Under the pieces are notes generated by a model. It saw only the letters and a list, made by a program, of their open reading frames with translations, did no database searches and was not told where the DNA came from. 28,421 bases of DNA, taken from NCBI GenBank assembly GCA_903859075.1, contig CAIOLF010000010.1, forward strand, positions 1 through 28,421. The letters are read 5' to 3'. This stretch comes from Candidatus Buchananbacteria bacterium (GTDB lineage Bacteria; Patescibacteriota; Patescibacteriia; 2-01-FULL-39-33). Below, piece after piece: positions 21,331-28,421 of the stretch; position 1 is the first letter of the stretch; each line of letters begins with the position of its first letter. The position numbers were made by a program, and so were the translations under genes.

Positions 21331-22372
21331 AATTTGTTTGAAGAAATTATTTCTTTAGAGAATTTGTTTTTATCGTGGCGGGAATTCAGCCGCGGCAAGC
21401 GGCAAAAAATTGATGTGCGGATTTTTGAAAGGCGACTGGAGGATAATTTATTCCGTCTTAACTGGGAACTCAAAAACGGCCTTTATCGCCACGGGCCTTA
21501 TCAATCGTTTAGGATTTGCGACCCTAAGCCGCGGATAATCCATAAGGCCGCGGTGCGCGACCGAGTCGTCCATCACGCGGCTTATCGGGTTCTGTATCCG
21601 TTGTTTGATAAGATTTTTATTTTTGACTCTTATTCCTGCCGTCTGGACAAAGGGACGCATAAAGCCGTGGACAGGTTGGCTTTGTTTTTGGATAATATCA
21701 GCCGCCATAATCGCCAGACGGTTTTTGCCGCCAAGTGCGACATCAAAAAGTTTTTTGCCAGCGTAGACCACGAAATTTTGAAAAATATTCTGCGGTGGCG
21801 GATCGTGGATACTAAAATCAATAACTTGTTGGATAACATTATTGACAGTTTTTTGGCCGCGCCAAAAACCGTTGGGGGGGGGGCGACCTAAAGGCCTGCC
21901 CATTGGCAATTTGACCTCGCAGCTTTTCGCCAATATTTATCTTCATGAGCTGGATAAATTAGTTAAATATAAATTGAGAGTCAGCCATTATCTGAGATAT
22001 ACCGATGATTTTGTTTTTGTCCATAGTGATAGCGATTATTTGAAAAATTTGATTGGTGAAATAGAAAAATTTTTATGGCGAGAACTACGATTATCGCTTC
22101 ATGAGAATAAAGTCACTATCAGGAAGTTTTCTCAAGGCGTGGATTTTTTGGGTTATGTGATCTTGCCTCATTATAAGCTATTGCGAACTAAAACCAAAAG
22201 AAGGATGTTAAGGAAATTATTTAAAAAGCAAGATTCAATGATCAAGGGAGAGTTGCCGCTAGAAAAATTAAAACAATCAGTCCAGTCGTATTTAGGGGTT
22301 TTAAAGCATTGCCGGGGACATAAACTAGAACGGATATTAAGGGATAATTCGGGTGTGATAAAAATTGACTAA
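21316..22372 (+). CDS. DGR-type reverse transcriptase, interrupted by a one-base frameshift
   Basis: If one G is removed from the ten-G run at 21874-21883, this reads as a single protein of about 351 residues, a normal length for DGR reverse transcriptases. Seen in order: LFEEIISLENLFLSW and RGKR at the N-terminus; DPKPRIIHKAAVRDRVVHH; CDIKKFFASVDH with the first catalytic aspartate (21739-21741); LPIGNLTSQ (21896-21922), the DGR hallmark replacing QGxxxSP of other RTs; and YTDD (21998-22009) as the catalytic box. There is no intron maturase or endonuclease domain. It should copy the TR RNA with errors at adenines, with Avd as partner. As written, the frame ends at a TAA shortly after the G-run (21316-21891), and the catalytic second half lies in the next frame (21842-22372). 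Confidence 0.9.
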
Positions 22373-22420
22373 AACAATAAAAATTGTTAATATTCAGACA
22401 CTATTTTTAATTTTTAACTT

Positions 22421-25297
22421 ATGCCAGAAGAAAAAAAGTGGATTAATCCCATTCCCGGGCGGGAAAAAGAAACCCAGAAATTTTGGGAAGACAATAAAAT
22501 TTTTGAAAAAACTTTGGAAGCGACTAAAAATGGTCCGGCCTATTCTTTTTATGACGGCCCGCCGTTCGCCACCGGCACGCCGCACTATGGCAACATGGTA
22601 GCGAGCTTAATGAAAGACGTGGTGCCGCGGTTTTGGACGATGCGCGGCCACTTCGTGGAGCGGCGTTGGGGCTGGGATTGCCACGGCTTGCCGATTGAGA
22701 ATATGGTGGAAAAAGAGCTGGGATTTAAAAGCAAAAAAGATATCGTGGCCTATGGCATCGCCAATTTCAACGAATATTGCCGCAGCAAGGTCTTGATGTA
22801 CGTGGAAGAATGGAAAAAAACCATCCAACGCTTCGGCCGCTGGGCGGATATGGAAAATGCTTATAAAACCATGGACATGGACTACATGGAAAGTGTTTGG
22901 TGGGTATTCAAGCAATTGTGGGACAAAGGATTGATTTATGAGGGCTATCGCTCCATGCATATCTGTCCCCGTTGCGAAACGACACTCAGCCAATCGGAAG
23001 TGAGCGAGGGCTATCGCGATATTGAAGATTTATCAGTTACTTGGAAATTCAGAGTTGTCGGGCAGGATAATACTTATATGCTGGCTTGGACTACGGTGCC
23101 CTGGAGCACCCTAAGCACGATGGGACTCGCCATCGGCGCTGATTTTGATTATGTCAAAGTCAAAGTAAAAAACGAGCAGGTAATTTTTATCAAGGATAGA
23201 TTGGCAGAGGTGATGGCCGGGATTGCTGATTATGAAATTGTTGATCAGTTCAAAGGCAGCCAGATGGTCGGCTGGGAATATGAGCCGGTTTCCGATGTTT
23301 TTAAAAATTTGCCGGAAATTAAAAGCAAAAAAAACACTTATCATGTCTTTGCCGCTGATTACGTGGAGGCGACCGAGGGCACGGGCATCGTGACTATCAA
23401 TGGTTCTTATGGCGAAGTGGATTTGCTGTCCGCACAGCAATATGATCTGCCGGTGCTGATGGACGTAAAAATGGACGGCACCTTTGCGGATTTCGCCGGG
23501 CCTTACGCGGGCATGTATGTCAAAGACGCCCAAGTCAAATTCGTGGCCGATATGAAAAAGAAAGGCCTAGTTTGGAGCACGGAGAAATATACCCATTCTT
23601 ATCCGCATTGCTGGCGTTGCGATACTCCGCTCTTGAATTATTCCACTTCCTCTTGGTTCGTCAAAGTGACCGGCGTCAAAGAAAGAGCTTTGGAGCTGGC
23701 CAAGCAGATTAATTGGTCGCCCGAGCATATTAAGGAAGGTCGTTTCGGCAAATGGCTGGAAGGCGCGCGCGATTGGTCCATTTCCCGCCAGAGATTCTGG
23801 GCCAGCGTTATCCCGATTTGGAAATGCGCTTGCGGCGAAATGAAGGTCTATGGCGCGGTAGCCGACTTGGAGCGCGATAGCGGAAAAAAGATTACCGATC
23901 TGCATAAGCATATCATTGATGAGGTAGAGGTGCCCTGCAAATGCGGCGCCAGCATGAAGCGCGTCTCGGATGTCATCGATACTTGGTTTGACAGCGGTTC
24001 CATGCCATATGCCCAGCAGCATTATCCGTTTGAGAACAAAGAAAAATTTGAACAGTCGTTCCCGGCGGAATTTATCGCCGAGGGCGTGGATCAGTGCCGT
24101 GCTTGGTTTTATTACCTGCATGTCAATTCCACGGCGATCATGGACAATATCGCTTACAAAAATGTTATTGCCAATGGCATCGTGCTCGCCGGCAACGGCA
24201 AGAAGATGTCCAAGCGCCTGGCCAACTATACCGACCCCGATGTCATTATGGAACAATACGGCGCCGACGCTTTGCGGTATTATCTGCTGACCTCCCCCGT
24301 GATGCAGGCGGAGAATCTAAATTTTGACGATAACGGCGTCAAGGAAGCGATGCAGAAAGTGGTGATGTTGTTAAATAATATTTTGAGCTTTTATAAGTTG
24401 TACGAGCAGGAAGCAAAAGGCAAAATAAAAAAAGCCGGAAATATCCTGGATCAATGGCTGTTGGCGAAATTTCAGCAACTAGTAAGTGAAGTGACTAAGC
24501 AGATGGAAGCGTATAATCTGCCTCGCGCGGTACGGCCGATACAGGATTTCATTGACGAGTTTTCTACTTGGTGGTTAAGACGCAGCCGCGACCGTTTCAA
24601 GGGCACCGATAAGAATGACAAGGCTGAGGCTTTGGCAACCTTTAAATATGTATTGATGGAGCTATCCAAAGTGATGGCGCCATTTACTCCTTTTATCGCC
24701 GAACATGTATATAGTGAAGTTGATGCAGAAAAAGAATCAGTGCACTTGGAGACGTGGCCGGAGGTTAAGGAACTAGGAAAAGAAGAAACAGATGTTTTGG
24801 ATCAAATGGATAAAGTGCGTAAGATCGTCGAGCTCGGTTTGGCGGCGCGCGCTGAGGCCGGAATGAAAATTCGCCAGCCGCTCGCTAGCGCTATAATTAA
24901 GAATTATGAATTAAGAATTACGAATGGGCAGGATCAATTAGAAAGATTGATTATGGAAGAATTAAATGTTAAAGGAGTTAAATTCGAAAAGGGGACAGAA
25001 GTTAAAGTGGAGCTAGATTTGGAAATTACCGAAGATTTGAAAGTCGAAGGCGCGGTGCGTGAGCTTGTCCGATCAATTAATGATTTGCGTAAAAAAGCCG
25101 GATTCTCCATCGGCGATACCATTAAAGTCAGCTGGAGCAGCGATGGAGAAGTAATCAATAAAGTCTTTGCCTCAACGGAATTTGTGAAAGAATTACAGCA
25201 ATCAACTATCACTAATGAATTTGTAAAACAGGGTAATGCCGGCAAAGAAACAGAAATTAATGGCGAAAAAATAAAACTGGCAATCGAGAAAATCTAA
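22421..25297 (+). CDS. ileS: Isoleucine--tRNA ligase (type 2, eukaryote-like)
   Basis: A 958-residue class I synthetase that charges tRNA-Ile. The opening FWEDNKIFEK ... YDGPPFATGTPHYGN is that of the eukaryotic/type 2 IleRS; the HIGH box is H55-Y-G-N58, with Asn at the last place. The CP1 editing domain follows (LAWTTVPWSTLSTMGLA), then DWSISRQRFWASVIPIW, a cysteine-rich segment (CACGEMK; CKCGA), and the KMSKS box KKMSKRLANY (595-599). The C-terminal region carries anticodon-binding helices. An AT-rich repeat (24895-24925) is inserted in frame and encodes KNYELRITN. The gene lies 48 bases behind the RT and ends in a strong terminator. Confidence 0.96.
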   Translation: MPEEKKWINPIPGREKETQKFWEDNKIFEKTLEATKNGPAYSFYDGPPFATGTPHYGNMVASLMKDVVPRFWTMRGHFVERRWGWDCHGLPIENMVEKELGFKSKKDIVAYGIANFNEYCRSKVLMYVEEWKKTIQRFGRWADMENAYKTMDMDYMESVWWVFKQLWDKGLIYEGYRSMHICPRCETTLSQSEVSEGYRDIEDLSVTWKFRVVGQDNTYMLAWTTVPWSTLSTMGLAIGADFDYVKVKVKNEQVIFIKDRLAEVMAGIADYEIVDQFKGSQMVGWEYEPVSDVFKNLPEIKSKKNTYHVFAADYVEATEGTGIVTINGSYGEVDLLSAQQYDLPVLMDVKMDGTFADFAGPYAGMYVKDAQVKFVADMKKKGLVWSTEKYTHSYPHCWRCDTPLLNYSTSSWFVKVTGVKERALELAKQINWSPEHIKEGRFGKWLEGARDWSISRQRFWASVIPIWKCACGEMKVYGAVADLERDSGKKITDLHKHIIDEVEVPCKCGASMKRVSDVIDTWFDSGSMPYAQQHYPFENKEKFEQSFPAEFIAEGVDQCRAWFYYLHVNSTAIMDNIAYKNVIANGIVLAGNGKKMSKRLANYTDPDVIMEQYGADALRYYLLTSPVMQAENLNFDDNGVKEAMQKVVMLLNNILSFYKLYEQEAKGKIKKAGNILDQWLLAKFQQLVSEVTKQMEAYNLPRAVRPIQDFIDEFSTWWLRRSRDRFKGTDKNDKAEALATFKYVLMELSKVMAPFTPFIAEHVYSEVDAEKESVHLETWPEVKELGKEETDVLDQMDKVRKIVELGLAARAEAGMKIRQPLASAIIKNYELRITNGQDQLERLIMEELNVKGVKFEKGTEVKVELDLEITEDLKVEGAVRELVRSINDLRKKAGFSIGDTIKVSWSSDGEVINKVFASTEFVKELQQSTITNEFVKQGNAGKETEINGEKIKLAIEKI
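24895..24925 (+). repeat. AT-rich repeat copy inside ileS
   Basis: 31 bp built of AATTAAGAATTATG and AATTAAGAATTACG units, closely matching the intergenic repeats at 15018 and 27327. It is in frame with ileS, near the C-terminal region. Confidence 0.8.
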
Positions 25298-25305
25298 CTC
25301 AGGGC

Positions 25306-25342
25306 AAAAGTCTTCCGCCTCTAGCGGAGGACTTTTGTTTTT
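25306..25342 (+). terminator. Terminator of ileS
   Basis: A 13-pair stem (25306-25318 with 25324-25336), with one G-U pair, is followed by GTTTTT. It begins nine bases past the ileS stop. Confidence 0.9.
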
Positions 25343-25367
25343 GGCGTATATTTGTTAAGATTAATCC

Positions 25368-26096
25368 ATGAAAAAAACAAAAACCACAATCATTATAATA
25401 ATAATTCTGGCGGCGGTGGGCATCTATCTCAACCGTTCTTATTCCCATATCTATTCCAAATTTAATACGCTGTCCAAGCCGCAGCCCTACGAACAAATCA
25501 TGGAAACAAAAAACAATATAATAAAATATGTCGCCTTGGGCGACAGCCTGACTTACGGCATGGGAACGGAAAATCAAACGGAATCTTTCCCTTATCTTTT
25601 GGCTCAAAGATTGTCAGGCAATATCACCACTGTTGAGGTGGTAAATCTCGGAGTGCCGGGAGAGACATCAGCCGGATTGCTGCGCGATCAGGTAATGGAA
25701 GCGGCCAAGCAGAATCCGCAAATGATCACCTTGCTTATCGGAGTCAATGATATCCATAATCGCGTTGCCAAGGATGTTTATCAGAAAAATTTATCAGCTA
25801 TCGTAAGAATTCTGACGGAAAAGACTTCCGCCAAGATTTATCTGATTAATTTACCGGATTTAGGCACTAACACCTTGATTCTGCCGCCATATAATCTGTA
25901 TTTTGACGCCAGAACCAAAGAGTTCAATGAAATCATAAGCAACGTCGCCAAAGAATACCGCTTGCCCATGATTGATATTTATCAGTCAAAAACAGTCTTC
26001 AAACATGATAAATTATATTATTCAGCTGATCAATTTCATCCCTCCACCAAAGGATATGAGCTTTGGGCTAATTTAATTTATGATCAACTTCAATAA
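25368..26096 (+). CDS. SGNH/GDSL-family hydrolase, membrane-anchored
   Basis: A 242-residue protein. Residues 5-20 are a strongly hydrophobic Ile-rich segment, a signal anchor or uncleaved signal. The SGNH blocks are complete: GDSL with S60, NLGVPG (block II Gly), GVND (block III), and D221-x-x-H224 in ADQFHPS. Such enzymes are esterases, lipases or acyl-polysaccharide deacetylases acting outside the membrane. The ATG of the next gene lies 17 bases inside its 3' end, and that gene is a membrane acyltransferase, so the pair probably adds and removes acyl groups on an envelope glycan. This is inference. Confidence 0.9.
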   Translation: MKKTKTTIIIIIILAAVGIYLNRSYSHIYSKFNTLSKPQPYEQIMETKNNIIKYVALGDSLTYGMGTENQTESFPYLLAQRLSGNITTVEVVNLGVPGETSAGLLRDQVMEAAKQNPQMITLLIGVNDIHNRVAKDVYQKNLSAIVRILTEKTSAKIYLINLPDLGTNTLILPPYNLYFDARTKEFNEIISNVAKEYRLPMIDIYQSKTVFKHDKLYYSADQFHPSTKGYELWANLIYDQLQ

Positions 26097-27270
26097 TTAT
26101 TGGGCAGCGCAAACCGCCATTTTTTTAGTCGTTTTAGCCGCGGCGGTTTTTGTATCCATCCGTAGAAAAAAAGAAAGCGGGCCGATGCCCAAAGAGATAT
26201 CCAATGAGCTGCGCGGCCTGGCTATCTTGGCGGTGATTTTTACCCATCTGACCTATGGCAAATTTTACGGCACGGAGTTTCTGTTTCCCGTCGGCATCTG
26301 GAGCGGCGTAGCGGTCAGCTTGTTCTTTTTCTTGTCCGGCTATGGCCTGGCGGCTTCCTCGATTTATCACCCCAAGTCCATTAAGGAGTTTTTTAAAAAA
26401 CGGATACTTAAAATTTATCTGCCGCTCTGGGTCTCGCTGATTTTATTTTTGATTTTAGACGCCGTCATACTCAGCCGCGTTTATCCAGTTTCAGAAGTGA
26501 TCGGCGGCTTCATCGGATATTACCCCAAGGCCGATTTATTCAGTTCCATTAATTCTCCTTTGTGGTTTCTGACTCCACTGTTACTTTATTATTTGGTTTT
26601 CCCATTTATCTTCCGGCCCAAGCACCCGATAATTTCATCGGCCATACTCCTGGCTTTGAGTTTTGCGGTTTTTATTCCCGGCTGGCCGGTGTCGGAGCAA
26701 GTCCTGGGTTTTTATCAGGTGCATTTTTTGGCTTTTCCGCTCGGCGTGATCTTTGCCACGGCCATTGTTTCGCCACAGGCGTCTTGCCCCAATTGTTTGC
26801 GGCAAGAAAAGTGCCCGGCTTACTGGCTGAGTAAAAAAATAAAAAGCGGCGCCGAAATATTAAGGCGGCAGAAATTTTTCGCGGGAGCGTTGGCGCGGTT
26901 TGCCGCCTGGCCGTTTATCCTGCGTTTGATTCTGATAATCGCCTTGGCGTTTTTGGCCGGCTACACGGCATATTACTCCGGCGTCGGCAAAGGCATCTGG
27001 CCGGAACAATTAATTGGGCTGTTTACGATGGTTTGCTTGATTATTCTGTTTTTGCTGAAACGGACTAAATTTGCTTTACTGGAGATTTTCGGCATTTATT
27101 CTTTTGAAATTTATCTGCTTCATTGGCCGCTGATGGGGCGCTATGATTTGTTGTATAAATATCTTCCAGCCTCGCTTGCCACCATAATTTATTTGGCGAT
27201 ATTTTTGGTTCTAGCGTATCTGTTGCAGAAATTCTGTTCTCTAATTTCCCGGAATAGATCCGCCAGATAA
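26080..27270 (+). CDS. Acyltransferase-3 family membrane protein
   Basis: A 396-residue polytopic protein with about ten hydrophobic segments. Family marks: ELRGLAILAVIFTHL with the conserved His56, GVAVSLFFFLSGYGL, and FFKKRILKIYLPLW. This family moves acetyl or other acyl groups onto sugars of the cell surface. It overlaps the SGNH hydrolase gene by 17 bases in another frame, suggesting translational coupling and shared function. A four-cysteine cluster (CPNCLRQEKCPAYW, about residue 233) in a loop is uncommon for the family and could bind a metal. Confidence 0.9.
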   Translation: MINFNNYWAAQTAIFLVVLAAAVFVSIRRKKESGPMPKEISNELRGLAILAVIFTHLTYGKFYGTEFLFPVGIWSGVAVSLFFFLSGYGLAASSIYHPKSIKEFFKKRILKIYLPLWVSLILFLILDAVILSRVYPVSEVIGGFIGYYPKADLFSSINSPLWFLTPLLLYYLVFPFIFRPKHPIISSAILLALSFAVFIPGWPVSEQVLGFYQVHFLAFPLGVIFATAIVSPQASCPNCLRQEKCPAYWLSKKIKSGAEILRRQKFFAGALARFAAWPFILRLILIIALAFLAGYTAYYSGVGKGIWPEQLIGLFTMVCLIILFLLKRTKFALLEIFGIYSFEIYLLHWPLMGRYDLLYKYLPASLATIIYLAIFLVLAYLLQKFCSLISRNRSAR

Positions 27271-27280
27271 ATATTACCTC

Positions 27281-27309
27281 TTGAATCCTTAGCAATTAAT
27301 TGCTAGAGT
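27281..27309 (+). promoter_or_regulatory. Possible promoter with internal palindrome
   Basis: TTGAAT (27281-27286) and TAGAGT (27304-27309) are 17 bases apart. The spacer contains most of a 16-bp perfect palindrome, TAGCAATTAATTGCTA (27290-27305), which would be a natural operator position. Confidence 0.4.
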
Positions 27310-27326
27310 GTTATTGATTCATTAAT

Positions 27327-27354
27327 CGTAATTCATAATTCTTAATTCTTAATT
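27327..27354 (-). repeat. AT-rich repeat copy before the NIF3 gene
   Basis: Bases 27329-27354 are the exact reverse complement of 15018-15043. It lies ten bases before the ATG at 27364, in the transcript leader or promoter. Confidence 0.85.
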
Positions 27355-27363
27355 GTTTTAATT

Positions 27364-28311
27364 ATGACTCTCAAACAAATCTATAATCTCTTCATTGAAA
27401 TGGGTATCAAGAATGACTTGCGCGGAGCGGCCAGGGTAAAAAGCAACCTCGCCAAGGCCAAAAAAAAGTATAACGAGCTTAATGACAAGCAGAAAAAAGA
27501 ATTTGACTTAGAAAAATTATCCAACCCCTATTCTGATGCCCGTATCCTTTATGATAATGGCCAGCCGGTAAAAAAGGTATTGGTCGGCATTGATATTGAA
27601 GCGCCAGAATTATTGCTTGCCAAGGAGCTTGGCTGCGATGCGGTAATTGCCCATCATCCGGATGGCGCGGCACTCGCTGATCTGGGAGACGTCATGCATT
27701 TGCAGGCTGAGCTGCTCGCTCAATATGGCGTGCCGATAAATATAGCAGAGTCCATTACCAAACAAAGAATTTCTGAATTATCGCGAGGCTTGGCCCCCCT
27801 CAACCATTATCGCAGCGTGGACGCGGCGCGGCTCTTAAATATCAATTTTATGTGCATGCATACGCCGGCGGATAATCTGGCGGCAGTCTATCTGGAAAGA
27901 GAAATTAAAAAAGTTAGGCCGGAAACGGTGGGAGAAGTGGTGGAGATAATCAAAAAGATTCCCGAATATCAGGAAGCGGTAAAGTGCAAGATCGGACCGA
28001 AAATTTTTGCCGGTACGGAAGATAATTATGCCGGCAGGATTATCTTGTCGGAAATTACTGGCGGTACCAGCAATTCTAAGGATATTTATGAAAAAATGGC
28101 TAATGCCGGAATCGGCACTATCGTGGGGATGCACATGAGCGAGGAGCACAAGAAGGAAGCGCAAAAACATCATGTCAATGTGGTTATTGCCGGACATATG
28201 CCATCTGATTCACTAGGCATGAATCAGCTGTTGGATGTACTGGAGAGCAAGGGAGTAAAAATCATACCGGCATCGGGACTTATAAGAATTAAGCGGAATG
28301 AAAAAACATAA
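27364..28311 (+). CDS. NIF3/DUF34-family protein
   Basis: A 315-residue cytosolic protein of the NIF3 (YbgI) family, which binds two metal ions and whose precise role is still debated. Metal-site segments are seen: AVIAHHPDG with H97-H98, a central MHTPAD, and H278 in GHMPSDSLG near the end. The N-terminal ~65 residues are a charged helical extension (AKAKKKYNELNDKQKKEF) not found in the short bacterial members. The next gene starts 14 bases before its stop, so the two are coupled. Confidence 0.85.
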   Translation: MTLKQIYNLFIEMGIKNDLRGAARVKSNLAKAKKKYNELNDKQKKEFDLEKLSNPYSDARILYDNGQPVKKVLVGIDIEAPELLLAKELGCDAVIAHHPDGAALADLGDVMHLQAELLAQYGVPINIAESITKQRISELSRGLAPLNHYRSVDAARLLNINFMCMHTPADNLAAVYLEREIKKVRPETVGEVVEIIKKIPEYQEAVKCKIGPKIFAGTEDNYAGRIILSEITGGTSNSKDIYEKMANAGIGTIVGMHMSEEHKKEAQKHHVNVVIAGHMPSDSLGMNQLLDVLESKGVKIIPASGLIRIKRNEKT

Positions 28312-28421
28312 TTCAAATTTAGAATTATTAGCACCCGCAGGGGACTTGGAAAAATTGCGATACGCCCTGGCCTATGGCGCTGATGCGGTTTATCTGGGTA
28401 TGCCGGAATTTTCGCTTCGCG
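28298..28421 (+). CDS. U32-family peptidase, 5' part
   Basis: Only the first ~41 residues are inside the window: MKKHNSNLELLAPAGDLEKL and onward to GADAVYLGMPEFSLR. LLAPAGD..KL..A..YGADAVYLG is the N-terminal signature of the U32 peptidase family (relatives of the tRNA- or rRNA-hydroxylation proteins TrhP and RlhA). The subgroup cannot be decided without the rest. It overlaps the NIF3 gene by 14 bases. Confidence 0.88.
   Translation, partial: MKKHNSNLELLAPAGDLEKLRYALAYGADAVYLGMPEFSLR

Noticed and set aside
21316..22372. Reverse transcriptase of a group II intron or retron
   Set aside because: No maturase or endonuclease domain, no intron domain V fold and no retron msr/msd are seen. The LPIGNLTSQ motif and the TR/VR pair point to a DGR.
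23567..24256. A 229-codon antisense open frame within ileS
   Set aside because: It lies wholly inside a well-supported synthetase gene and has no recognisable domain or start signal.

Overview
The window looks like a chromosome piece from a Candidate Phyla Radiation (Patescibacteria) bacterium, perhaps of the Falkowbacteria/Kuenenbacteria kind. This is inferred from compact genes of CPR style, many near-leaderless transcripts, a eukaryote-like IleS, small envelope genes with DxDxDG repeats, and genes ending in TGA as well as TAA, which argues for the standard code rather than code 25. No ribosomal RNA is present, so the placement is indirect.

Layout. 1-450: the 3' end of a tRNA, a shared terminator, tRNA-Asp, and an odd hairpin element capped by a copy of the tRNA 5' end. 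454-6851: mostly isolated minus-strand genes of unknown function, several with a consensus-like promoter, a strong Shine-Dalgarno and their own terminator, mixed with a plus-strand membrane protein and a small HExxH protein. 7018-11259: tyrS, a small membrane protein and valS on the minus strand. 11431-12952: two exported proteins with calcium-binding type repeats, the second ending in an L,D-transpeptidase domain. 13030-14850: a degenerate DHH-family protein and an RBBP9-like hydrolase. 14863-15295: tRNA-Ala(GGC), tRNA-Ile(UAU) and tRNA-Val(GAC), with a second tRNA-fragment-capped hairpin element. 15329-19360: PEBP-like lipoprotein, CCA-adding enzyme, M16 peptidase, response regulator, ferredoxin.

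19443-22372 is the most remarkable region: a diversity-generating retroelement (DGR). It has a target gene whose last 130 bp (variable repeat, VR) match a template repeat (TR) 459 bp downstream, with 11 of 13 differences at TR adenines; an Avd-type four-helix-bundle gene; and a DGR-type reverse transcriptase with the LPIGNLTSQ and YTDD motifs. The reverse transcriptase is broken in this sequence by one extra base in a run of ten G, which may be a sequencing error or a phase switch. The avd gene lies antisense, between TR and RT, and its 5' end overlaps the RT 5' end.

22421-28421: ileS (carrying an in-frame copy of an AT-rich repeat that also occurs in two intergenic regions), an SGNH hydrolase overlapping an acyltransferase-3 gene, a NIF3-family protein, and the start of a U32 peptidase. 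Translation and tRNA genes (tyrS, valS, ileS, CCA enzyme, tRNAs) dominate the core; the DGR, the isolated minus-strand genes and the repeats are the accessory layer.
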